Notes under the pieces: generated by a model | Told to the model about the DNA's origin: nothing | Seen by the model: only the letters and a program-made list of their open reading frames with translations | Database searches by the model: none | Assembly (NCBI RefSeq): GCF_043195105.1 | Contig: NZ_JBAFWO010000009.1 | From: NCEH01 sp002257205 | Lineage (GTDB): Bacteria; Pseudomonadota; Alphaproteobacteria; Rhizobiales; Xanthobacteraceae | Length of the DNA: 64,000 bases | Reading direction: 5' to 3' (one strand) | Shown: in pieces, positions 16,207 to 24,823 of the stretch | How the letters are laid out: each line of letters begins with the position of its first letter | How positions within the stretch are numbered: the stretch's first letter is position 1 | Translations under genes and position numbers: made by a program

Positions 16207-19200
16207 ATGACTGATGCCGCGACGATGAGCCCTCCAAGCTCGCTGCGCTTCAAAGTTGACGGTTTAGATTGCCAGAACGAGGTTCGCGCGCTTCGCGCCG
16301 CGGTGGGGCCGGTTGTCGGCGGCGGCGACAAGCTGTCCTTCAATACTCAAGCCGGTATCATGGAGGTGATATCCGAGAACGCTTCGGTGATTGAGGTTAT
16401 CCAGCGGGCGGTCGCCACGACCGGCATGCAAGCGCATCTCCTACGGGAGCCGGTGGAGCAGCGTGCACCGGCACTGCTGTTCCGGGTCGAGGGGCTCGAC
16501 TGCAAGAATGAAGTCGCGGTGCTCAAGCGTGAGATCGGTCCACTGGTTGGGGGCGAGGCTTGGCTGACGTTCGACACCGCGAAGGGGCTGATGACGGTCG
16601 CGCCGCAACGGCAGGCGACCATCGACTATATCATTGGCCGCGTCGTCCCGACCGGCATGCGTGCTTCCCTTGTTGAGGATGGCACGGCAGAGACATTGCT
16701 CTTCCGCGTCCATGGTCTCGACTGCAAGAACGAGGTGGCGGCCCTCACGCGGGAACTCGGTCCGCTCGTGGGCGAAGACAAACTCGCCTTCGACACCGCG
16801 CAAGGCATGATGACCGTGGCTCCCCAGAATCGGGCGGCGCCCGACGCGATCGAGGAAGCCGTGGCTCGAACAGGTATGCGCGCCGAGCCCTGGTCGCCGT
16901 TCGCCGTTTCGCTCCGCGTGCTCGAGCCCGCCGGAGCGATTGAAGGTGCGACCTGCGGCTGTGCCACAGAAGTGCAGGAGGCACTCAGCCCGCCGATCCC
17001 AACCCACTTGCCCGGCAAAGTCGTGTTTCGCATTCACGGCATGGACTGTGCCGATGAAATCGCGGCATTAAAGCGTGAGGTTGGGCCGCTGGTCGGCGAA
17101 GACAAGCTCGCCTTCGATCTCCTCAACGGTCGCATGTCGATCGACGTACCGTCGGATGCGGCGCTCGAAGCCAGCGTTGAGAAGGCCGTTGCCCGCGCTG
17201 GTCTGCGCGCAGAACCCTGGATTGAAGGCGGTACCAGCGAAGCCGCGCAGGCCGAAGAGCGCCGCAAGCGGGTGCAGTCGTGGCTGACGACCGCAAGCGG
17301 CGGGCTCACGGCGCTGGGCTTTGCGATCCACGCTTGGCTCGGAGGCGGTGTGATCGCGGCCTTTGAGGCAGGCGAACACGCTTTGGGCTCGACCCCGTTG
17401 CCGAGCATGGTCCTTTACGTGGTCGCGGTGCTCTGCGCGGCGCGCTACGTCGCACCCAAGGCTTGGTTCGCGGCCAAGCGGCTGCGTCCTGACATGAATC
17501 TGCTGATGATGGTTGCGGTCGCGGGGGCGATTGGTATTGGCGCCTGGTTCGAGGCCGCTACTGTTTCGTTCTTTTTTGCGCTGGCGCTGGCGCTTGAGGC
17601 TTGGAGTCTCGGTCGCGCGCGCCGGGCGGTGGCCGCACTCATGGAACTCGCGCCGCCGACAGCACGCGTCAAGCTCGAAGATGGCTCAGAGCGCGACGTT
17701 CCGGCGGCTGAGGTTCGGGTCGGCGTGCACATCATCGTCCGGCCAGGAGACAAGGTGCCGCTCGACGGCCGGGTTGCCGCTGGCGAGAGCGAGGTCAATC
17801 AAGCGCCGATCACCGGCGAAAGCGTCCCCGTATTCAAGGCAGAAGGCGACGAGGTCTTTGCCGGCACCATCAACGGAGAGGGTGCACTTGATGTCGTGAC
17901 CACCAAAGCGGCGAATGACACGACGCTCGCTCAGATCATTCGAATGGTCGGCTCAGCGCAGAGCCGACGCGCGCCCAGTGAGCAGTGGGTGGAGAAGTTC
18001 GCTCGTGTCTACACGCCCGTCGTGATGGTGCTCGCCGTTGCGATCTTTCTTGCTCCGCCCCTGCTCTTGGGCGGCGCATGGGATGTCTGGTTCTACCGGG
18101 CTCTCGTGCTCCTCGTGATTGCTTGCCCCTGCGCCCTCGTGATTTCGACGCCGGTGACGATCGTGGCGGCACTCGCCGGCGCAGCGAAGCAGGGCGTCCT
18201 GGTGAAGGGCGGCACCCATCTCGAAACGCCTGCGCACCTCAAAGCCATTGCGATGGACAAGACTGGCACGCTCACCGAAGGGCGCCCGAAGGTCGTCGAG
18301 ATCGTGCCGCTTGGAGGCCGCAGCGAAACACAGGTTCTCGGCTTGGCCGCAGCCCTGGAGGCACGCAGCGGGCATCCGATCGCTCGCGCCATTCTGGCGA
18401 AAGCTGCCGAACTCAAGATGGTCGCCGAGCCTGTCGAGGCTGTCCAAGCCATCACTGGCCGAGGCGTCACCGGTCGCGTGGCCGGCCGCGAGTCGTGGCT
18501 CGGCTCGCGCCGCTACATCGAGGAGCGGGGTATCAACTCAGATGCAGTTCTGCAGCGGGCCGATGTACTTTCGAGCGCCGGTCGTACCATCGTCGCGGTC
18601 GGCGACGCGCAGGAGGTTTGGGGTCTCATCGCCGTTGCCGATGCCGTCAGGCCGGAAGCGAAGGACATTGTTACTTCGCTTCACCTCGCCGGCATCAAAC
18701 ACGTCGTGATGCTCACGGGGGATAACCGGGCGACGGCAGAGGCGATTGCGAAGCAGACGGGCATCGACGAGGTCCGGGCGGAACTCCTGCCTGGCGACAA
18801 GGTGGCGGCCGTCGAAGATTTGGTGCGGCGCTACGGGTCGGTTGCCATGGTCGGGGATGGGGTCAACGATGCTCCTGCAATGGGACGTGCAAATCTCGGC
18901 ATCGCAATGGGCGCCATGGGCAGCGACGCTGCCATTGAAACAGCCGATGTTGCACTCATGTCGGACGATCTGTCGAAGCTTCCCTGGCTGGTGCGTCACT
19001 CGCGCTCGACGCTCACCGTCATCCGACAGAACGTCGCCTTCTCCATTGCCGTGAAGCTCCTGTTCACAGCGCTCACAGTATTTGGTCTCGCATCGCTCTG
19101 GGGCGCCATCGCGGCCGACGTCGGCGCGTCGTTGCTGGTCGTTCTTAACGGCCTGCGCCTGCTCAACCGTGGTCAGACGACGGTTCAGCGGGGCGGTCCT

Positions 19201-19272
19201 TCGGCGGGATCCGGAGTTCCGGCGCGCGCGCATCATGGGCCTGGGGTCATTGCGGCGGACCCTGCGCGCTGA
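16207..19272 (+). CDS. P1B-type Pb/Zn/Cd ATPase with four HMA repeats
   Basis: A 1021-residue metal export ATPase (PbrA/ZntA/CadA branch; usual length 700-900). Four HMA-like repeats fill residues 1-350. Each is marked by GLDC or GMDC followed by xxE (GLDCQNEV, GLDCKNEV twice, GMDCADEI), so the second cysteine of the usual CxxC is an acidic residue. A Cys pair, CGCATEV, lies between repeats 3 and 4. The core has CPC (640-642) followed by ALVISTP, the phosphorylated Asp near 684 in DKTGTLTEG, GHP and GDGVNDAPAMG. The repeats look like tandem duplications of the fourth, most canonical one. It is driven by MerR-type promoter 2. Confidence 0.93.
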   Translation: MTDAATMSPPSSLRFKVDGLDCQNEVRALRAAVGPVVGGGDKLSFNTQAGIMEVISENASVIEVIQRAVATTGMQAHLLREPVEQRAPALLFRVEGLDCKNEVAVLKREIGPLVGGEAWLTFDTAKGLMTVAPQRQATIDYIIGRVVPTGMRASLVEDGTAETLLFRVHGLDCKNEVAALTRELGPLVGEDKLAFDTAQGMMTVAPQNRAAPDAIEEAVARTGMRAEPWSPFAVSLRVLEPAGAIEGATCGCATEVQEALSPPIPTHLPGKVVFRIHGMDCADEIAALKREVGPLVGEDKLAFDLLNGRMSIDVPSDAALEASVEKAVARAGLRAEPWIEGGTSEAAQAEERRKRVQSWLTTASGGLTALGFAIHAWLGGGVIAAFEAGEHALGSTPLPSMVLYVVAVLCAARYVAPKAWFAAKRLRPDMNLLMMVAVAGAIGIGAWFEAATVSFFFALALALEAWSLGRARRAVAALMELAPPTARVKLEDGSERDVPAAEVRVGVHIIVRPGDKVPLDGRVAAGESEVNQAPITGESVPVFKAEGDEVFAGTINGEGALDVVTTKAANDTTLAQIIRMVGSAQSRRAPSEQWVEKFARVYTPVVMVLAVAIFLAPPLLLGGAWDVWFYRALVLLVIACPCALVISTPVTIVAALAGAAKQGVLVKGGTHLETPAHLKAIAMDKTGTLTEGRPKVVEIVPLGGRSETQVLGLAAALEARSGHPIARAILAKAAELKMVAEPVEAVQAITGRGVTGRVAGRESWLGSRRYIEERGINSDAVLQRADVLSSAGRTIVAVGDAQEVWGLIAVADAVRPEAKDIVTSLHLAGIKHVVMLTGDNRATAEAIAKQTGIDEVRAELLPGDKVAAVEDLVRRYGSVAMVGDGVNDAPAMGRANLGIAMGAMGSDAAIETADVALMSDDLSKLPWLVRHSRSTLTVIRQNVAFSIAVKLLFTALTVFGLASLWGAIAADVGASLLVVLNGLRLLNRGQTTVQRGGPSAGSGVPARAHHGPGVIAADPAR

Positions 19273-19337
19273 TCATGGCCGAATGCGTCGGCCCCGGATG
19301 ATGGCCAATTGGCGTGCATTATGAGGACGGATCGATT

Positions 19338-19862
19338 GTGACATATGCGACTTTGATACGGCGAGGCGTGCTGGCCGGCGGTGCATTCGCTGCCGCTCTG
19401 GCCGCCGATTTTGTAACGAAATGGCTGATCGTCAACATTGTGATGGTGCCGCCGCGCACCATCGAGATCGTGCCATTCTTCAATCTCACTCTCGGTTTCA
19501 ACACGGGCGTCAGCTTTGGGATGTTCCGCGATCTTTTCGTGGAGCAGCCACTGATGCTCGCCGGGATAACAGTCGTGATCGCGGCAGGACTCCTCGTCTG
19601 GGCTGTGCGAACCACAAAGCGCATCGAGACATTCGCCTTCGGCCTGATTGCCGGCGGTGCTGTAGGCAACGTGGTGGACCGGGTGCGTCACGGTGCTGTG
19701 ACCGATTTTCTTGATTTTCACGTAGGCGATTGGCACTGGCCCACCTTCAACATGGCGGACGTGACAATCACCATCGGCGTCGTCCTTTTGATCACAGGTT
19801 CCCTTTGGCCGGCGCAATCGATGGTCTCGGATCGGAAGCGGCCGAGCCACATGGGGCACTGA
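19338..19862 (+). CDS. lspA: Lipoprotein signal peptidase (PbrC-like LspA)
   Basis: A 174-residue membrane aspartyl protease with four helices. GTG 19338 is chosen because GAGGA lies about ten bases upstream. The two catalytic Asp motifs are GGAVGNVVDRVRHGAVTDF and FNMADVTI; FNTGVSFGMF fits the conserved NxGxxF region. LspA normally cleaves prolipoprotein signals. In lead-resistance operons a copy (PbrC) accompanies the ATPase and the PbrB phosphatase. Its place here directly after the ATPase and before ccdA and a broken uppP suggests that role, not general housekeeping. Confidence 0.88.
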   Translation: MTYATLIRRGVLAGGAFAAALAADFVTKWLIVNIVMVPPRTIEIVPFFNLTLGFNTGVSFGMFRDLFVEQPLMLAGITVVIAAGLLVWAVRTTKRIETFAFGLIAGGAVGNVVDRVRHGAVTDFLDFHVGDWHWPTFNMADVTITIGVVLLITGSLWPAQSMVSDRKRPSHMGH

Positions 19863-19864
19863 CG

Positions 19865-20596
19865 ATGGCGATCATCGACGTGTCGTTGCTTGGTTTGGCC
19901 ACCGCCGCAATGGCTGGAGCCATCTCCTTCCTTTCACCCTGCGTGCTGCCGCTCGTGCCGGGCTATCTGTCCTATGTCGCCGGAGGAGCAGACGCCGGTG
20001 GAGGGAAGAGCCGCCAGTTCCATGTTCTCGGACCAGCGCTCCTCTTCGTGCTGGGTTTCACCACCGTCTTTGTTCTGCTTGGGCTCAGTGCGATGGCCCT
20101 CGGCGGATTTCTGCAACGCTACCAAATTGAAACGAACCTGATCGGCGGCGCGTTGGTCATTGTCTTCGGTCTCGCCATGACAGGACTGGTACGCTTGCCC
20201 GTCGCATTGATGGCTGATCGACGCTGGCATGGGCCTACGCAGATTGGAGGCCCCGTCGGAGCCTTCCTCCTTGGGATTGCCTTTGCCTTTGGGTGGACGC
20301 CCTGCATTGGGCCGGTGCTCGCCTCGATCCTCACCGTCACGGCGACCTCGTCCGGCAATGGAGCGGTGCTGCTAGGTGCTTATGGTCTCGGACTGGGCGT
20401 CCCGTTTCTCCTCGCAGCGCTGTTCTTTGGCAGTGCGGCCGTGGCTTTGAAACGCATGCGGCGCGCTGGTGCGGCGTTGAATGTGGGCGCGGGGGCGGTG
20501 ATGGTCGGCGTCGGTATTCTGATGATGACAGGTCGCCTGCAGGAGATCGCCATCTGGATGCTGACGACATTTCCGGTGCTCGGCAGCATCGGTTGA
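19865..20596 (+). CDS. ccdA: CcdA-type thiol electron transporter
   Basis: A 243-residue inner-membrane protein with six helices. Two Cys-Pro motifs mark the family: SFLSPCVLPLVPGYLSYV near the start and FGWTPCIGPVL in the middle. Together they carry electrons from cytoplasmic thioredoxin to periplasmic thiol proteins. The gene begins two bases after lspA and so is in the same operon. It could power the TlpA-like thioredoxins of the copper cassette, or keep a metal-binding periplasmic thiol reduced. Confidence 0.88.
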   Translation: MAIIDVSLLGLATAAMAGAISFLSPCVLPLVPGYLSYVAGGADAGGGKSRQFHVLGPALLFVLGFTTVFVLLGLSAMALGGFLQRYQIETNLIGGALVIVFGLAMTGLVRLPVALMADRRWHGPTQIGGPVGAFLLGIAFAFGWTPCIGPVLASILTVTATSSGNGAVLLGAYGLGLGVPFLLAALFFGSAAVALKRMRRAGAALNVGAGAVMVGVGILMMTGRLQEIAIWMLTTFPVLGSIG

Positions 20597-20613
20597 GACG
20601 CGGGGCCGCATCG

Positions 20614-21384
20614 GATCGAGCACCTGTCTCCAACGCGCGGACCGTGCCTGCCTTGTTCGGTTGGCAAGATCCGGGCTCCGCCTTCTCCGCCTCCATGCAG
20701 CTCGCAGCGCAGGCTGCCGTCATCAGCTATTTTTGGGGTGACGTGAGCCAGTTGGCCACAAATTCGGTCCGCGCCGTTGCGCATCGGGATTTCCGGGACC
20801 GACACTTCCGCTTTTCTCTTTGGATTATCGTTGCGACGATCCCGATCGGCGTGGCGGGCGTATCCTTGTCGGGGGTCCTGAACGCCTGCGGTTCCCCTTT
20901 GCGGACCCTCGCAATCATCGGCTGGGCCTGCATCGTCATGGCCATCCTCTTAGCGCTCGCGGAGATTTACGCTCGCCACAGACGAACACTTGAAAACGTA
21001 TCTCTGATCGATGCAATGATCGTGGGCATTGCTCAGATCGGCGCCCTGATCCCGGGAGTGTCGCGTTCGGGCTCTACCTTGACTGCGGCACTTGCGCTCG
21101 GCCTTAAGCGAGAAGAGGCAGCGCGATTTTCCTTCCTTCTCAGTTTGCCGGCAATTGCTCTGGCCGGCTTCAAGGAACTTTGGGAGCTCTACAAAGTCCA
21201 CCTGTCTCCTGACGGTTGGTCGATTCTTCTCTTGGGACTCGTCGTAGCCTCTGTCTCGGCATTCTTCGCGATCTGGGGGCTGATGCGCGTGCTCGAGCGT
21301 TTTTCCGCTTGGCCGTTCGTGATTTATCGAGGAGCCCTCGGTATCGTTCTCCTATCGGCCATTGCGCTGGGCAATATCACTTAA
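20614..21384 (+). pseudogene. Undecaprenyl-diphosphatase (UppP/PbrB-like), N-terminally truncated
   Basis: From about 20644 the protein matches UppP/BacA: VPALFGWQDPG, then helices, then the catalytic PGVSRSGSTLTAALALGLKR motif. A complete UppP starts with a helix carrying the ExxxE motif and then PVSSTGH. Here only PVSNAR remains, fused closely to the end of ccdA, and both motif-1 glutamates are missing. The first possible starts (GTG 20644) lie inside the domain. It was probably a PbrB-type phosphatase that makes periplasmic phosphate to bind lead, damaged by a deletion at its 5' end. Confidence 0.65.
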
Positions 21385-21409
21385 GACCCGAACGTTTTAG
21401 GAACTTCGC

Positions 21410-22045
21410 ATGAGCGCGCAACAGCAAAAGGAAGAATCTGAAATCCAGCTTGACGCGAGTGATGCCGCTGAACGCAAGACCCTTATGCGGGTCCTAGCCA
21501 TCAATTTCTTGCAAGTGATTATGGCCGGGCTCGTGGGCGTGATTGCAGACTCCACCGGTCTCCTGGGTGCCGCTCTGGACAATTTAGCGGACGCTGGCGT
21601 CTATGCGGTCAGCATCTATGCCGTTGGGCGGACGGTCGCGGCCAAGACGCGTGTCGCGCGTCTGTCCGGCATCCTTCTGATAGTTTTGGGTTTAGCGCTG
21701 CTCATGGAGGTCCTTCGACGTTTTTTCGTGGGCGCTGAGCCGATCGGTTTAGCCATGATTGTTACGGCCATCGCAAACGCCGCGACCAATCTGCTTTGCC
21801 TGCGGCTGCTGCGCTCGCATCGGGACCGGGGCGTGCACTTGAAGGCGTCCTGGATCTTTACGACTAACGACATGCTGGCCAACGCTGGCATTGTTGTATC
21901 CGGCGCCGCAGTCATGTTCTTCAGATCCCCGCTTCCCGATTTGATCATCGGGCTGGTGGTTGGTGGGATCGTTCTCAAGGGCGGCTGGGATATTCTGAAG
22001 GAGGCGCGCGAGGCGCAACGGGAGGGATTGTCGGTTCGCGAATAA
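21410..22045 (+). CDS. Cation diffusion facilitator family exporter, short form
   Basis: A 211-residue protein with about five or six hydrophobic segments. It carries the CDF pattern in helix 2 (GLLGAALDNLADAGVYAVSIYAVG, cited here as GLLGAALDNLADAG) and in helix 5 (HLKASWIFTTNDMLANAG), where Asp/Asn residues would hold Zn, Cd or Co. The cytoplasmic C-terminal ferredoxin-like domain is missing, so it is much shorter than typical CzcD (about 300). It lies 25 bp after the broken uppP and likely belongs to the same metal operon. Confidence 0.82.
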   Translation: MSAQQQKEESEIQLDASDAAERKTLMRVLAINFLQVIMAGLVGVIADSTGLLGAALDNLADAGVYAVSIYAVGRTVAAKTRVARLSGILLIVLGLALLMEVLRRFFVGAEPIGLAMIVTAIANAATNLLCLRLLRSHRDRGVHLKASWIFTTNDMLANAGIVVSGAAVMFFRSPLPDLIIGLVVGGIVLKGGWDILKEAREAQREGLSVRE

Positions 22046-22164
22046 TGATGAGCGTACGGTCCTTCCGCCGTGCTTGCACCGAACTCGCAGCTTAAGGCAA
22101 CCAGCCTGACGCAACTGCGCTGTCAAGCCTCGATAACATACCTCCGATCTCGATCATATTCCGC

Positions 22165-22195
22165 TTGATCCTGTAGCGGCTACAGCATGTAGCCT
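22165..22195 (+). promoter_or_regulatory. MerR-type promoter/operator 3
   Basis: TTGATC (22165-22170), a 19 bp spacer with the dyad CTGTAG-CGG-CTACAG (22171-22185), and TAGCCT (22190-22195). The architecture and arms are the same as operators 1 and 2, with a different 3 bp centre. The first gene downstream is a LysR-type regulator. This would put a second regulator under metal control, or the promoter may be left over from a lost metal gene. Confidence 0.75.
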
Positions 22196-22319
22196 TCCGC
22201 ACGGTCTTGCACGGCTCGATGACCAAGAAGCGGATACGCCGACGTAGCAGCCTTCTAGGAGCAAGAGTGGCCCGTGTAATTCAGGAGCTCGGGGACTCCA
22301 GGCCACGCGAGGTAGCACC

Positions 22320-23261
22320 CTGACGATCGAACTGCGTCATCTTCGCTACGTTATTGCGGCCGCTGAGCGCGGAAGCTTTCGACGCGCGGCCAAGGCGCTG
22401 GAAGTCCAAGAGTCTGCCATCAGCCGACGTATCCGGGATCTCGAAGACGAGATCGGAGCCGCGCTTTTCATTCGTCACCATGGCGGTGTTCATCTCACCC
22501 AGGCGGGCCAGAGATTCCTCATCCGCGCTCGCCAGGCTCTGAGCCAGATTGGGCACGCTGCCATGGATGCGGGTTCGTTCGGTCGTGGTGAGGCGGGCGT
22601 GGTCCGCATTGGGATATTTTCTTCGCTCGCTTCTGGCTTTCTGTCCGATCTGCTCCGCGCCTATGTCGGGGCGAATCCCGACGTCCGCCCCGACCTCATC
22701 GAAGGGGGCCCGACCGACCACATTGCGTCGGTTCAAAGGCATCGGCTGGATATCGCCTTCCTAACAGGCCAACCAATCGCGGATGGCTGCGATTTGGCCC
22801 ATCTTTGGAACGAGCGGGTCTATGTGGCATTGTCCAGCGATCATGAACTAGCGCGAAAGCGTAAGATCTCATGGCGGAATCTGCGAGACCGGAACTTCAT
22901 CGTCAGTGAGACCGATCCCGGGCCGGAGATCCACGACTACCTCGTTAAGCATCTGGCCGATCTCGGGCACCACCCCAGCGTCGAGCGTCACGGTGTCGGC
23001 CGAGACAACCTGATGAACCTTGTGGCCATGGGACAAGGTCTGACGCTTACGAGCGAGGCGACGATCGCATCGCGCTTTCCGGGTGTCGTCTATCGTCCGC
23101 TGTCTGAGGAGATCCTGCCGTTCTGTGCGATATGGTCGCCGCAGAACGACAACCCGGCCCTGCGGCGGCTGCTCAGTCTTGCCACAACCATGTCGCGGCA
23201 ATCGAAGACCGGATTGCCCGCCTCGCCAAACGCTATTCCCGCGCCGTCCCACCTGTCGTAG
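22320..23261 (+). CDS. LysR-family transcriptional regulator with probable CTG start
   Basis: A 313-residue regulator. The N-terminal HTH reads LRHLRYVIAAAERGSFRRAA and QESAISRRIRDLE; the effector domain follows with VVRIGIFSSLASGFL. No ATG, GTG or TTG is in frame between a stop at 22245 and the HTH. CTG 22320 aligns with the Met of typical LysR starts (xTIELRHLRY) and has GAGG seven bases upstream, so it is probably used as the start. An 18-codon frame from GTG 22267 ends with a TGA overlapping this CTG and may be a coupled leader peptide. The effector is unknown. Confidence 0.78.
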   Translation: MTIELRHLRYVIAAAERGSFRRAAKALEVQESAISRRIRDLEDEIGAALFIRHHGGVHLTQAGQRFLIRARQALSQIGHAAMDAGSFGRGEAGVVRIGIFSSLASGFLSDLLRAYVGANPDVRPDLIEGGPTDHIASVQRHRLDIAFLTGQPIADGCDLAHLWNERVYVALSSDHELARKRKISWRNLRDRNFIVSETDPGPEIHDYLVKHLADLGHHPSVERHGVGRDNLMNLVAMGQGLTLTSEATIASRFPGVVYRPLSEEILPFCAIWSPQNDNPALRRLLSLATTMSRQSKTGLPASPNAIPAPSHLS

Positions 23262-23496
23262 CGGGCTGGCGAACAGCCCGGCCTTCTCGGCGGGCCTTGG
23301 CGAAGCCCCGGTCGGTTGCCATGAAGCGCTCGATCATCGGCGAGATCAGCTTGGCTGGCTCGCCGACCGGCCGTCCCGTCTCCTTAGCCAGCACCTCGGC
23401 ATAGGCCACCAGCTCCCGATGAACTGCCGCCGGCAGTTCGAGCGAGATCTTCACCGGCTTGTCATCGTCAATGACCCCGAGCTTCAGCTTCGCCAT
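23233..23496 (-). CDS. DUF2274 protein (trb-associated)
   Basis: An 87-residue protein beginning MAKLKLGVIDDDKPVKISL with the ELPAAVHRELVAYAEVLAKE core of DUF2274. In conjugative trb operons this gene normally follows trbI directly, as it does here. It overlaps the 3' end of the convergent LysR gene by 29 bp. Its function is unknown. As the upstream trbI is broken, this is probably a remnant of an earlier trb-type conjugation system. Confidence 0.82.
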   Translation of the reverse strand: MAKLKLGVIDDDKPVKISLELPAAVHRELVAYAEVLAKETGRPVGEPAKLISPMIERFMATDRGFAKARREGRAVRQPATTGGTARE

Positions 23497-23499
23497 TGG

Positions 23500-24048
23500 T
23501 CAACCTCCATAGGGTTCGAGGACGAGGTCACGTGTGACGATGACGCGGACCGGAAAGCCCGGACGAATGGTCAGTGTCGGCGCGACGTTGAGCTGGCGGC
23601 GGACAATCTGTTGGCCCGCATCGTTGATGGTGTCTTGTCCGCCGTTTCGAATAGCTTGGATCAAGCGGTCGTCGTCGTTCGTTGCGAGTTCGGCCCCGAC
23701 GCTCAGCAAGGTGGAGAGACCCGCGGTCTTGGCTAGGTCCCACCAGTGATAGTCAACGCCGTCCTGTAGGCCGGCGTAGCCCTCCGCGTCCGCACCGGGT
23801 TGGCGCTCGAGCACGATCGAGCGGCCGTTCGGGAAGATCAGCCTATTCCAGACTAGCAGCACGCGGCTTTGCCCGAATTGAACATTGTTGTCGTACTGGC
23901 CGATGATGCGGGTGCCCTGGGGCACGAGGAGGATGCGGCCCGTAGGGCTGTCGTAGATGTTCTCAGTCACTTGCGCCGTGATCTGCCCTGGCAGGTCGGA
24001 GCGGATGCCGGTGATCATGGCTGCCGGGATGACGGCGCCCGCCTGAAG
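23500..24048 (-). pseudogene. trbI: trbI, C-terminal remnant
   Basis: The frame encodes the conserved C-terminal beta-barrel domain of TrbI/VirB10: AGAVIPAAMITGIRSDLPGQ, then VTENIYDSPTGRILLVPQG and the end RPGFPVRVIVTRDLVLEPYG. Complete TrbI is about 400 residues and includes a membrane anchor and proline-rich linker; both are missing. Homology starts abruptly near 24048, where the opposite reading frame of a maoC gene takes over. The only start inside (ATG 24018) is not a natural TrbI start, so this is a broken gene. Confidence 0.85.
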
Positions 24049-24385
24049 GATGTTCGGTGACCCGCACGGTCACCGTGATGGTGTCGCCGAGACCAACTGG
24101 GCGATGGAAACGAAGAGTCTGGCCAAAATAGACGGTGCCTGGGCCTGGCAGCTCGGTGCCGAGAATGGTCGAGATAAGGGCACCGCCCCACATGCCGTGT
24201 GCTACGATCTTGTGAAACAGATCGCTCTTGGCGAACGCTTCATCGACATGAGTGGGATTGACGTCCCCCGACATGACGGCAAAGAGCTCGACGTCCTTTC
24301 GGACGAGCGTATGGACGATGCTGGCGGTGTCACCGATCCGAATCTCGTCGAACGTCCGGTTTTCGATCGTGCCCGTTTGGTTCAT
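23963..24385 (-). pseudogene. MaoC-like enoyl-CoA hydratase domain, 3' end replaced
   Basis: Residues 1-112 match the N-terminal MaoC domain of bifunctional enoyl-CoA hydratase/phosphate acetyltransferases: MNQTGTIENRTFDEI, the hydratase motif FAVMSGDVNPTHVDEAF, HGMWGGALISTILGTELPGP and LGDTITVTVRVTE. After VTEH the sequence changes to a basic out-of-frame reading of trbI (GGRRHPGSHDHRHPLRP). The domain has lost its last strands and the phosphotransacetylase part. It once probably supplied (R)-3-hydroxyacyl-CoA or acetyl phosphate to the PHA block. Confidence 0.78.
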
Positions 24386-24448
24386 TCCGGCCTCTGAGGT
24401 TCTCTACCCGTATTGGAACCAAGCCGAACGGTCCGGGACCTCTGCGCC

Positions 24449-24823
24449 CTAGCAGCCATGTCGGTGGTGCTGGGGATGGTTGTCGTCGCGCTGGTTATCG
24501 ATCGCTTGGCCCGAAGCAGCCATCCCGGTCAGATACTTTTCGGGATCGGCCTCGAACGCCTCACGGTTTTCGCGGGACTCGAAATAGTAGGCGCGCTCCC
24601 GATAGACCGAAGATATCGACGAACTGCCGCTGACAGACTGCCGGCTTACGGGATCAAGAACCGACCGCGGACCGGCTCCAGCGTCGGATGGTGGGCCGTC
24701 TTGCCCGCTTCCGTGGCTGTGGCGTGCCGATCGGCCCATTCCGCGGCCGCCCATGCGGGTCATGAAGAAGAATGCGCCAATTGCAAGTGCGATCCAGATC
24801 CAGTTCTGGGAGATCCAATCCAT
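24449..24823 (-). CDS. Membrane-anchored YHS-domain protein lacking the cysteine
   Basis: A 124-residue protein starting at ATG 24823 behind AGGAGG. One N-terminal helix (WIWIALAIGAFFFM) is followed by a Gly/His-rich linker and a YHS-like domain: LDPVSRQSV, YYFESRENREAFEADPEKYL. YHS domains usually read DPVCGM; here the Cys is Ser and the Gly-Met is Arg-Gln. The C-terminal tail is His-rich (HPQHHRHGC). YHS proteins are often tied to metal ATPases. Metal binding may have moved to the His tail. Confidence 0.8.
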   Translation of the reverse strand: MDWISQNWIWIALAIGAFFFMTRMGGRGMGRSARHSHGSGQDGPPSDAGAGPRSVLDPVSRQSVSGSSSISSVYRERAYYFESRENREAFEADPEKYLTGMAASGQAIDNQRDDNHPQHHRHGC

